Below, in pieces: positions 23,061-30,334 of a stretch of DNA of 33,875 nt. Every line of letters begins with the position of its first letter. Position 1 is the stretch's first letter. The notes beneath the pieces were generated by a model. The model was not told the DNA's origin, searched no databases, and saw only the letters and a program-made list of their open reading frames with translations. Position numbers and translations under genes: made by a program. Source of the DNA: Oscillospiraceae bacterium (GTDB lineage: Bacteria > Bacillota > Clostridia > Oscillospirales > Ruminococcaceae); assembly GCA_017532085.1 (NCBI GenBank), contig JAFXJT010000023.1:1-33875 (forward strand), in the 5' to 3' direction.

Positions 23061-25589
23061 TCAAGCAATATCATGTAACAGCCAGCGCATGATAAATCGT
23101 CTGCATGTTCCCGACTGTTCATACATTCTTTGGGCAAGTGTCTGCGCTAAGGATGCAATCTGCGCTGCGTCCTCCTTGGATACCGGCGTGGTGCCGAAGG
23201 TCACAGCAAGCTGAGTCGCTACAGCTTTTGTCATAGCGCCCGAAGGAATCAAATCGCATTGTTCCTCCGCATACTGCGCAAACCTTTCATGAGACAAATT
23301 GCTCTGTTCGATTTGCTGATGCTTCAGTAATGTGAGCAGATAGCCATACGATGCTGCAGCGGCTTGATTGGGATCGCTATGCTGCATAGCAAGCGTTCTC
23401 TTTCGTATGATATGCAAATGTCTTTGATAGCAGAACCAAATCACGAAGCCCAATATCAAAGCCACGCCGACAAGTGTCAATAAAACAATCCAAAGCCACG
23501 ACCATATCTGAGACACATTTCCTTGATCGCCAGTGATGTCACCGATCGGAATCGTATCACTCTGATGCAAGTCCTCCTCAGTATCTGACAGAACAGATTG
23601 ACTGGAGGCAGTGGTTTGTGTGGTCAGTGTCGTGGTGGGTGCTGTACTGTTCAGCGGATTGGTTGAAACAGTGGTAGCGCTTGTCGTTACAATATTCGGA
23701 CTTTGCTGCGTGACATATCCTTCCGTTGTCTCAAAAGGAACCCATCCGTAATCAGGCAGAAAAACTTCCGCCCATGCATGGGCATTGGTATCTTTCACAG
23801 ACAACATATAGCTGCCATCTGCAACGGTGGTAATATCTTCGTTATAAAAATCCGACTGAAAAACAACATAACCTTGACAATATCGTGCAGGGATATCCAG
23901 CATCCGGCAAAGTATGACTGCGGCAGATGCATAATGCGTACAATAGCCTTCTTTGCTTTCCGACAAAAAATAAGCGATATAGTCTCTGCCAGCCGGTGTT
24001 TTCGGTGGCTGCATGCTGTAATCCGCTGTATTTGCCAGATAATCACGGATGGCATGTAACGCTTCCTGCTGCGAACTCCATTCGGTATTCAAAAGTGCAG
24101 CAGCTTCCTTACGAATTTTCTCATACTCAGAGGATTCCATATGCCTCGTATAATTCACGCGACAAAAGACTTCATAATCCTGCAGAAGTGCCGATTCACG
24201 CTCATATGCATCACAAATATCATGAAAATCATACTGAGAGGATGACGGATCGGGATCTATGAAAAAGGTATAATGCTTCCGATCTTGCAATACCATCAAA
24301 GTATCATCAATATATTTGGCATTTTTATCATAAATGCAATGATATGGCGTGAAATTAACGGAATGCGATCCAACGGTATGAATCGTCAGCGGAACCGTTT
24401 GCTGCTCCATCCGATTCCAAAGCTCATATCCAAGACATTGAGGCATTACTTTCACGGATTGCATGTTGTTATATAGTGTATTCCAGTTGCGCCACACGGA
24501 ATCATCCAAAGTGGTCCAGCCTTTTTCCGTATACACCGAATGGACAGTGCTTTTCAGATACAGTGTCTGTGGCGTATAGTCCTCCGGCAGCACCAATTCA
24601 AAGACTGTTTCACCACGAAACACAAGATCACCCCGATCTGCAAGATTGATCTCATCCACAGTGGGCGTAATCGAATAGAAAGGATTCAGATCTTGCACAT
24701 GCTCTATGACATCCATCCATCGAATACTGCGAAACTGTGTACGAAAATACATCCGTTTCGATTCGATCCATGCATTGTTCGGTGCTTTCTCGGCAATCAT
24801 ACCGGCAACTGCACCGATGCTACAGATTGCGGCCATCAAAAGAAACGCTGTGATTTCAATTGTCATAAACCGCATACCGGGCTTGGCATAAAAGATATTA
24901 CCCCGTCGATAAAACCCTGACTGAGACTGTTTCGCAGAGAACTTATGCGTTGCACGCTGCATGGCAAGAACTGCCGCCCAGAATCCAACCAAGATCATCA
25001 CTGCTCGGGAGTCCGTCCGATAGCCAAAAAACAAACCCAGTTCCAAAAATGGAAACGTACAGAAAAAGCATGGCAGGAAATGGGGATGCAATATGCTATA
25101 ATAGCTGAGAATCAGTGACAGAAACATAGTCACCAAACAAAGCATCAACGTACAGCACGCCATATCATTCCAGCCATTGGTCAGATCATTGGCATCATAA
25201 GTAAATGTCTGATCCAATACCGATGCTTTGATCGTCTGATACAACACAGTATAGCCTCGCAAGAGCTGCGGAAAATGTATCACTGCATAAAGAATCATTG
25301 CACCATACAGAACACAGCCGCGCCAGATCGGAAATGGTTTTTTCTGCCATAACCATCCATTGATAGTTGTCAACAGAAAAGCAAATCCCAGCAGTACTTT
25401 TGCAAAAATCTGAAATTCAAAAAAGCCGAGAAAGCTCAGCAGTGTTCCAAACACACCACAGTAAGCAATTGCGGTACGGATCTGTTTTTTCGGTACAAAA
25501 CGTATCCGCTGCATCGACATGGCAATGGCATCATGCAGCACAACACAAGAATCGTTCTCTTGCTTTGAAGGATCATATGATTTGTTCAC
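23061..25589 (-). CDS. Membrane-anchored transglutaminase-like protein (TgpA type)
   Basis: 842 residues, starting with GTG at 25589; AGGAGGTG lies 7 bases upstream and GTGA overlaps the stop of the DUF58 gene by four bases. The N-terminal third has about six or seven membrane segments. A transglutaminase-like domain follows with the Cys-His-Asp triad visible: C550 (EGYCTHYASAAVI), H604 (TNAHAWAEVF) and D613 (LPDYGW). A Ser/Thr-rich linker (about 625-670) leads to another membrane segment (about 697-722) and a cytoplasmic tail. Such proteins are widespread next to MoxR and DUF58 genes. The reaction, cross-linking or peptide cleavage at the envelope, is not established for this group. Confidence 0.88.
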   Translation of the reverse strand: MNKSYDPSKQENDSCVVLHDAIAMSMQRIRFVPKKQIRTAIAYCGVFGTLLSFLGFFEFQIFAKVLLGFAFLLTTINGWLWQKKPFPIWRGCVLYGAMILYAVIHFPQLLRGYTVLYQTIKASVLDQTFTYDANDLTNGWNDMACCTLMLCLVTMFLSLILSYYSILHPHFLPCFFCTFPFLELGLFFGYRTDSRAVMILVGFWAAVLAMQRATHKFSAKQSQSGFYRRGNIFYAKPGMRFMTIEITAFLLMAAICSIGAVAGMIAEKAPNNAWIESKRMYFRTQFRSIRWMDVIEHVQDLNPFYSITPTVDEINLADRGDLVFRGETVFELVLPEDYTPQTLYLKSTVHSVYTEKGWTTLDDSVWRNWNTLYNNMQSVKVMPQCLGYELWNRMEQQTVPLTIHTVGSHSVNFTPYHCIYDKNAKYIDDTLMVLQDRKHYTFFIDPDPSSSQYDFHDICDAYERESALLQDYEVFCRVNYTRHMESSEYEKIRKEAAALLNTEWSSQQEALHAIRDYLANTADYSMQPPKTPAGRDYIAYFLSESKEGYCTHYASAAVILCRMLDIPARYCQGYVVFQSDFYNEDITTVADGSYMLSVKDTNAHAWAEVFLPDYGWVPFETTEGYVTQQSPNIVTTSATTVSTNPLNSTAPTTTLTTQTTASSQSVLSDTEEDLHQSDTIPIGDITGDQGNVSQIWSWLWIVLLTLVGVALILGFVIWFCYQRHLHIIRKRTLAMQHSDPNQAAAASYGYLLTLLKHQQIEQSNLSHERFAQYAEEQCDLIPSGAMTKAVATQLAVTFGTTPVSKEDAAQIASLAQTLAQRMYEQSGTCRRFIMRWLLHDIA

Positions 25590-26788
25590 GGCTGCACCTC
25601 CTCACCATGAACCGAATCAAGCTTCCATTCTTTTCTTTCTTCCGAACACAAGATGGGAATACATTGCAAATTCTCAGCACCCTCCGGCAGATTCGCTGCT
25701 GCCTCCTCTGCAACGGCATAGAACACAATCAGATCAAACTGCTCCGCCAATACACATAGGCAAGGAATGGTTTCGGGATCAAGACTGGGCGTAAAATATA
25801 AAAGGCTTGTACAGCGCGGATTTTCACACAACAGACTGATCACACCGGGCTCTGCCTGCGATTGCGGTGCGGTACACAACAGTTGTCGAAGTGCCTGTTG
25901 TGTATCGGCTGATGATTGCAAAGACAGCTCTGTATAGTGCCGCTCACTACTCTGATACAGCAAGCAGCGCTGCGAGATTCCATGGTCATGCATCTGACAG
26001 GAAACCGCATAAAACGCTGATAACACCGCATCGAGAAAGGCTGCTGTATGCATCGATCTGCCGCATCGGCGATAATCCGGAAACAAAACTACATCATCAT
26101 TGATCGGTAAACTATATTCCTTTACCAGCAGGTCATCTGCCTTTGCACTGAGCTTCCAATGAAATCTTGAACAGCGATCGCCGGGCTGATATGCCCGAAT
26201 CCCAAAAATCTCCGAAGGATCATCGCCGCTTTTTTCCTTGGAATATTGATCGGCTTCCACATTGGAAAGATCAGAAATCAAATCTTCCGCAATCGGATGC
26301 ATCGGCGGAAGAAGCAAAATATTGGTGGTATCCTTCAAGAAAATCCGCATGCGGAATAAACAAAGCGGATCATAAAGCGTCAGGGTTTGCGTATGTATGG
26401 AGACTCTGCCGCAATACGGAGACGAAAACGGAAATTGTATCTGCTCAGAATTATTGGCTGCAATCGGAATATGCATTGTAATCGTCTCGGATTTCGTATC
26501 AAAAGAATGGGTAAAAGTAAGTGTCAGCTTTACATTGATCAACGGAATCGGGCATCGATTGCGAATCCGAACGATATAATAGAACAACGAATCGCTGGGG
26601 ATCTCATGGTCATTCCATTTCCTTTGCAGAGAAATGGAACAGCGCTGCCATAGCAGACAGAAAAACAGCAGAATCGGCAGAATGATTGCCAGTAATAAGA
26701 GCTGAAGTGACAGCGAACCCCGATACAGCATATAAAACATTGCCAGTATGATCAGCAAAAACAGATAAAGCACTTGATTGCGGAGCAT
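25586..26788 (-). CDS. DUF58 domain protein
   Basis: 400 residues. Two membrane segments at the N-terminus (about 5-22 and 27-47) precede a soluble part. The DUF58 signature lies at about 191-225: PSEIFGIRAYQPGDRCSRFH followed by WKLSAKADDLLVKEY. DUF58 proteins resemble von Willebrand A folds and usually pair with a MoxR ATPase; their exact job is unknown. The gene starts 4 bp after the MoxR stop and overlaps the transglutaminase-like gene by 4 bp, so all three are translated from one mRNA. Confidence 0.9.
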   Translation of the reverse strand: MLRNQVLYLFLLIILAMFYMLYRGSLSLQLLLLAIILPILLFFCLLWQRCSISLQRKWNDHEIPSDSLFYYIVRIRNRCPIPLINVKLTLTFTHSFDTKSETITMHIPIAANNSEQIQFPFSSPYCGRVSIHTQTLTLYDPLCLFRMRIFLKDTTNILLLPPMHPIAEDLISDLSNVEADQYSKEKSGDDPSEIFGIRAYQPGDRCSRFHWKLSAKADDLLVKEYSLPINDDVVLFPDYRRCGRSMHTAAFLDAVLSAFYAVSCQMHDHGISQRCLLYQSSERHYTELSLQSSADTQQALRQLLCTAPQSQAEPGVISLLCENPRCTSLLYFTPSLDPETIPCLCVLAEQFDLIVFYAVAEEAAANLPEGAENLQCIPILCSEERKEWKLDSVHGEEVQP

Positions 26789-26792
26789 GGGA

Positions 26793-27791
26793 TTACGCCT
26801 TTCTCAATGCAGGAATCGGTACATCACGAAGAATCTCGTCAAGCACAGAACCTACTGTCATATGATCCATTTTGGCTCTGGGATGCAAGAGAATTCGATG
26901 CGCAAACACATCCTGCAGTATAACGGCGACATCATCGGGAATGACATACTCTCTGCCGCGTGCAATGGCCACCGCCTTTACTACTGCTATCATTGCCAAG
27001 GATCCTCTGGGGCTCACACCAAGACGAATCATCGGATGTTTTCGCGTGGCCTCAGCAAGCTGAACAATATAACGGAGCATCTCATCCGCAACATGAATCT
27101 GCGCAGCAAGCTTTTGCAGCGCAATCAGCTTCTGTGGATCCACTACCTGAGCCACATCCTGCAAAGATCCGGCAGAACCACCGTTGCGAAGAATGGTAAT
27201 CTCACTTTCCAAATCCGGATATCCCATTTGCAAACAAAGCATAAAACGATCCATTTGGGATTCCGGCAGCATCTGCGTTCCTATGGATCCAACCGGATTC
27301 TGCGTTGCTATGACACAATACGGCTTCGGCATGGGATAGGTCACACCATCGACTGTGACAGCGGTTTCTTCCATCACTTCCAACAGCGCCGACTGCGTTT
27401 TCGGTGAGGTTCGGTTGACCTCATCTGCCAGCAGCAAATTACAGAACGCTACGCCCTTATGAAATTCAAACACTCCGCTTTCCTTATGATACATGGAAAA
27501 CCCGGTGATATCACTGGGCAGGACATCAGGAGTCAATTGTACTCGATGATAATCAAGGCCCAATGTTTTCGCAAATGCCAGAGCAAGTGTTGTTTTTCCA
27601 ACTCCGGGAATATCCTCCAGAAGTACATGGCCATTTGCCAGAAATGCCAATAACACTTTCAGAACAATGATGTCTTTGCCAACAATCACCTTGCGAATTT
27701 CATGCATAATTCTTTGTATCAGTTCTGTACCCTCTTGAAAAGAAATGTTTTCTGTCAATGATTCTGAACGAATGTCCGGCATTGATTTCAT
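26793..27791 (-). CDS. MoxR-family AAA+ ATPase
   Basis: 332 residues. AAA+ features: Walker A GVGKTT (about 63-68), Walker B LLLADE (about 119-124) followed by VNRTSPKTQSALLEVMEE, sensor 1 VIATQNP, and a C-terminal lid with LGVSPRGSLAM. MoxR proteins act as chaperone-like ATPases that mature or assemble partner complexes, often VWA or DUF58 proteins encoded beside them, as here. The start is slightly uncertain: ATG 27791 is very close to AAAGG, while ATG 27782 is 11 bases away from it. It is the first gene of the three-gene operon. Confidence 0.93.
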   Translation of the reverse strand: MKSMPDIRSESLTENISFQEGTELIQRIMHEIRKVIVGKDIIVLKVLLAFLANGHVLLEDIPGVGKTTLALAFAKTLGLDYHRVQLTPDVLPSDITGFSMYHKESGVFEFHKGVAFCNLLLADEVNRTSPKTQSALLEVMEETAVTVDGVTYPMPKPYCVIATQNPVGSIGTQMLPESQMDRFMLCLQMGYPDLESEITILRNGGSAGSLQDVAQVVDPQKLIALQKLAAQIHVADEMLRYIVQLAEATRKHPMIRLGVSPRGSLAMIAVVKAVAIARGREYVIPDDVAVILQDVFAHRILLHPRAKMDHMTVGSVLDEILRDVPIPALRKA

Positions 27792-27835
27792 CGCCTTTCA
27801 TTTTGTAAACTCTGATCTGAACACACCATAAATAT

Positions 27836-27864
27836 AGTATAGCATATTTTCCGCATCTTTGCAA
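27836..27864 (-). promoter_or_regulatory. Promoter of the moxR-DUF58-transglutaminase operon
   Basis: Minus-strand TTGCAA (27864-27859), 17-bp spacer, TATACT (27841-27836), with TGC before the -10. Confidence 0.65.
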
Positions 27865-27982
27865 CAACAAACCCTGCTGCATTACGAAATATCACGAATT
27901 CTAAGGGTTTTTGTAAATCAAAACAGATTTTGCGCAGAAGCCATCGGAATTCATGCAAGATTCACAAAAATGGGAAACGTGA

Positions 27983-28011
27983 TTGACACTTTAGTCATTT
28001 TGTGGTATACT
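27983..28011 (+). promoter_or_regulatory. Promoter of the inorganic pyrophosphatase gene
   Basis: TTGACA (27983-27988), 17-bp spacer, TATACT (28006-28011) with TGG before it. A strong vegetative promoter; expected start near 28018. Confidence 0.85.
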
Positions 28012-28052
28012 TTCATTGGTGGAAAAGCCGGAAAGGATGGATTCGTTGCGTT

Positions 28053-28583
28053 ATGAATATCTGGCATAACATCAGTCCCAAGCGTATCACACCGAATGAT
28101 TTCGTTGCTGTGATCGAGATTCCCAAGGGAAGTAAAAATAAGTATGAACTGGATAAGGAAACCGGTTTGATCAAGCTGGATCGGATTCTGCATACTTCAA
28201 CGCATTATCCGGCAAACTATGGTCTGATTCCAAGAACCTATGCAGATGACAACGACCCTCTGGATGTATTGGTGCTCTGTTCTGAAACGCTGTCCCCCAT
28301 GACATTGGTGCGCTGTTATCCGATCGGCGTAATCCGTATGATTGACCAAGGACATCGGGATGACAAAATCATTGCTATCCCCTTTGATGATCCCAATTAT
28401 AACGGCTACACCAGCATCGATGATCTGCCTTCTCATATCTTCAAGGAAATGGTCCATTTCTTTTCGGTATACAAAGAACTGGAAAAGAAATCAACCGCTG
28501 TCAATGAATTCGGAGATGCCGAAACCGCTCGTTCCATTATCCAAGCGGATATCGATCATTATATCGAGGAATTTTGTAAATAA
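28053..28583 (+). CDS. ppa: Inorganic pyrophosphatase, family I
   Basis: 176 residues, the family length. It hydrolyses PPi to phosphate, pulling biosynthetic reactions forward. Diagnostic sequence includes AVIEIPKGSKNKYELDKETG, the YPANYGLIPRTYADDNDPLD block with the metal-binding DxDPxD motif, and the later DDKIIAIPFDDP stretch. I chose ATG 28053 because the longer frame begins inside the -10 box. The nearest purine-rich site (GGAAAGGA) is about 15 bases away, longer than normal. The next gene makes PRPP, and PRPP-using enzymes release PPi, so the pairing makes metabolic sense. Confidence 0.94.
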   Translation: MNIWHNISPKRITPNDFVAVIEIPKGSKNKYELDKETGLIKLDRILHTSTHYPANYGLIPRTYADDNDPLDVLVLCSETLSPMTLVRCYPIGVIRMIDQGHRDDKIIAIPFDDPNYNGYTSIDDLPSHIFKEMVHFFSVYKELEKKSTAVNEFGDAETARSIIQADIDHYIEEFCK

Positions 28584-28604
28584 ACCGATGCGTTCTGCAC
28601 GGTT

Positions 28605-28648
28605 CCGTACGATACGGATCGTCTGTATTTGAACCTTCAGATACAGAC
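28605..28648 (+). repeat. Two small inverted repeats between ppa and the PRPP synthetase gene
   Basis: CCGTA-CGA-TACGG (28605-28617) and GTCTGTAT/ATACAGAC (28621-28628 with 28641-28648). No T run follows, so they do not look like a terminator. They could be an mRNA processing or stability element; no separate promoter is evident. Confidence 0.4.
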
Positions 28649-28680
28649 AGAATGTAAAAAAAGTGGAAGGATGTACCGCT

Positions 28681-29835
28681 ATGACGCTCGCAGCCAGTGA
28701 CACGCTTTACCGCAAAAACCAAGTTGTTGCTCCCCTTGGCATTATTGCCATGCCCGGTGCCGAACAGCTTGGCGCCCAGATCAACCAGTTCCTTGTTTCA
28801 TGGGCAAATGAAAATGGCATTCCCGACAGAAATTATCTGATCGATTGTGAATGTCCTCGTTTTGCCTCCGGTGATGGCAAAGGTCTGATTAAGTCCACCA
28901 TCCGCGGCAAAGATCTGTTCATTATTGTTGATGTCGGAAATTATAGCTGCACCTATAAAATGTTCGGAAAGAACAATGCCATGTCTCCCGATGATCATTA
29001 TCAGGATCTGAAGCGTATTATTCAGGCAGCTTCCGGTAAGGCACATCGTCTGAATGTCATCATGCCGATCCTTTACGGCGGCCGTCAGCATCGCAGAAAT
29101 TACCGTGAGTCTCTTGACTGTGCTTATGCTTTGCAGGAGCTCGAAAGCATGGGTGTTGAGAATATCGTTACATTCGATGCCCATGATCCCAGAGTCAGCA
29201 ATGCAGTACCGCTCATGGGTATTGATAACGTCATTCCATCCTATCAGGTGCTCAAGACAATGCTCAAAACCATTCCGGATATGGATATTACTCCGGATAA
29301 TTTCATGGTCATCAGCCCCGATGAAGGTGCTCTGGGACGCAATATGTATTATGCTACCATGCTGGGTGTCAATCTGGGTATGTTCTACAAGCGTCGTGAT
29401 TACTCCAAGATTGTGGAAGGAAAGAATCCCATTGTGGCACATGAATATCTGGGCAATCCTGTCGAAGGCAAAACCGTGTTCATTGCTGATGATATCATTG
29501 CATCCGGTGAGTCTATGCTGGATCTTGCCTATTCGCTGAAGCAGAAAAAGGCAACTCGCATTCTTGCCTATGCAACCTATGGTCTGTTTACTCATGGTTT
29601 GGAGAAATTTGATAAGGCATATGCCGATGGCATTCTGGATGCCGTATTCGGCACAAACCTCACCTACCGTATGCCTGAGCTGTTGGAACGTCCTTGGTTC
29701 CATGAAGTGGATGTTTCCAAGTACGCTGCCTACTTCATCGCTGCAATTAACCATGACGTTTCGATCAGCACTGTGATTGATCCCCATGAAAAAATCCGCA
29801 CTCTGTTGAACGCTCGTCATAATCACATGGAATAA
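28681..29835 (+). CDS. prs: Ribose-phosphate pyrophosphokinase (PRPP synthetase), divergent long form
   Basis: 384 residues from ATG 28681, with AAGGA 9 bases upstream. It should make PRPP from ribose 5-phosphate and ATP for purine, pyrimidine, NAD, His and Trp synthesis. Family features: APLGIIAMPGAEQLGAQINQ near the start, MPILYGGRQHRR (compare the ATP-site motif), TFDAHDPRVSNAVP in place of the usual DLHAxQIQGFF, YKRRDYSKI as the flexible catalytic loop, and VFIADDIIASGES in place of the typical PRPP loop VDDxIDTxGT. It is about 70 residues longer than ordinary Prs (about 315). The activity is therefore likely but rests on partial motifs. Confidence 0.8.
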   Translation: MTLAASDTLYRKNQVVAPLGIIAMPGAEQLGAQINQFLVSWANENGIPDRNYLIDCECPRFASGDGKGLIKSTIRGKDLFIIVDVGNYSCTYKMFGKNNAMSPDDHYQDLKRIIQAASGKAHRLNVIMPILYGGRQHRRNYRESLDCAYALQELESMGVENIVTFDAHDPRVSNAVPLMGIDNVIPSYQVLKTMLKTIPDMDITPDNFMVISPDEGALGRNMYYATMLGVNLGMFYKRRDYSKIVEGKNPIVAHEYLGNPVEGKTVFIADDIIASGESMLDLAYSLKQKKATRILAYATYGLFTHGLEKFDKAYADGILDAVFGTNLTYRMPELLERPWFHEVDVSKYAAYFIAAINHDVSISTVIDPHEKIRTLLNARHNHME

Positions 29836-29846
29836 TCGTTTCTTCT

Positions 29847-29878
29847 AACCGGATGCTGATACCGCGCAGCATCCGGTT
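29847..29878 (+). terminator. Terminator of ppa-prs
   Basis: AACCGGATGCTG and CAGCATCCGGTT form a perfect 12-bp stem with an 8-nt loop; the following T stretch (CTGCTTTG) is weak. Confidence 0.75.
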
Positions 29879-29926
29879 CTGCTTTGTATCAGCCTGTGCT
29901 TGTTTGACATCGCTCTGCAAAAACCA

Positions 29927-29946
29927 CGTAAATAAATGGGTTTACG
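29927..29946 (+). repeat. Small inverted repeat in the 29.9 kb intergenic region
   Basis: CGTAAA and TTTACG separated by 8 bases. Function unknown; possibly an operator upstream of the promoter at 29997. Confidence 0.3.
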
Positions 29947-29993
29947 AGAAAACATACCAATTTTGACATGTTGCGGTAAATTTGGAAAATTTA

Positions 29994-30002
29994 TGTTATA
30001 AT
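29994..30002 (+). promoter_or_regulatory. Extended -10 promoter of the putative small RNA
   Basis: TGTTATAAT is a full extended -10 element. The -35 at normal spacing is poor, though a TTGACA lies further upstream (spacer 28). Expected start near 30009. Confidence 0.55.
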
Positions 30003-30008
30003 AAATAT

Positions 30009-30084
30009 GCTGTGGTGTTTCTCTTACGCACCCAGCCTTCCTTATGAGTGAGGCGTCAACGATTGTTGGCGCCTTATTCTTTTT
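30009..30084 (+). ncRNA. Putative small RNA or attenuated leader (promoter plus terminator, no gene)
   Basis: An extended -10 promoter at 29994-30002 is followed about 50 bases later by a full intrinsic terminator, giving a predicted transcript of about 75 nt with no convincing gene. GCCTT (near 30035) can pair with GAGGC (near 30050), which would compete with the 5' arm of the terminator stem, so two alternative folds are possible. I do not recognise it as a known RNA family. The larger 29836-30334 gap otherwise holds the prs terminator and xylanase promoters. Confidence 0.45.
30051..30084 (+). terminator. Intrinsic terminator of the putative small RNA
   Basis: AGGCGTCAAC and GTTGGCGCCT form a 10-bp stem (one G-T pair) with a GATT loop, followed by TATTCTTTTT. 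Confidence 0.85.
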
Positions 30085-30169
30085 GATCCATCTGTAAAAA
30101 CTGCTTTTTCTATGAGATTTTAGATGCGTTATTACAATTTACCTATACCTGTTATCAAGAGAAAGCTAT

Positions 30170-30198
30170 TTGATTTTTCTTCTGCCTTGTGTTAGAAT
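30170..30198 (+). promoter_or_regulatory. Possible distal promoter of the xylanase gene
   Basis: TTGATT (30170-30175), 17-bp spacer, TAGAAT (30193-30198), with TGT before the -10. Just after the expected start the sequence forms TCGTTC/GAACGA, a 6-bp stem (30209-30224). Confidence 0.5.
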
Positions 30199-30270
30199 AT
30201 AATTAGTGTCGTTCACCGGAACGATAAACAGAATTTGTACGGTTTTTCTTTCTTTTGATAGGAATCCCTA

Positions 30271-30300
30271 TTGACGGAAGATGTTGTTTTATGTTATAAT
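30271..30300 (+). promoter_or_regulatory. Proximal promoter of the xylanase gene
   Basis: TTGACG (30271-30276), 18-bp spacer, TATAAT (30295-30300) with TGT before it. It lies 34 bp before the start codon. Confidence 0.7.
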
Positions 30301-30334
30301 GTTAGCATAATTTTCAAGAATGAAGGAGGACACT

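Noticed and set aside
23560-23700. Repetitive stretch in the transglutaminase-like gene
   Set aside because: Encodes a Ser/Thr-rich linker; codons vary, so it is coding composition rather than a DNA repeat.
28037-28069. 10-residue ORF overlapping the ppa start
   Set aside because: The only purine-rich site directly abuts its ATG, so initiation is unlikely; it probably reflects chance, although the ppa ribosome-binding site spacing is long.
30044-30097. 17-residue hydrophobic ORF (MSEASTIVGALFFLIHL) overlapping the putative small RNA
   Set aside because: It resembles a type I toxin only by being short and hydrophobic. No ribosome-binding site precedes it and it runs through the terminator stem and past the expected transcript end.
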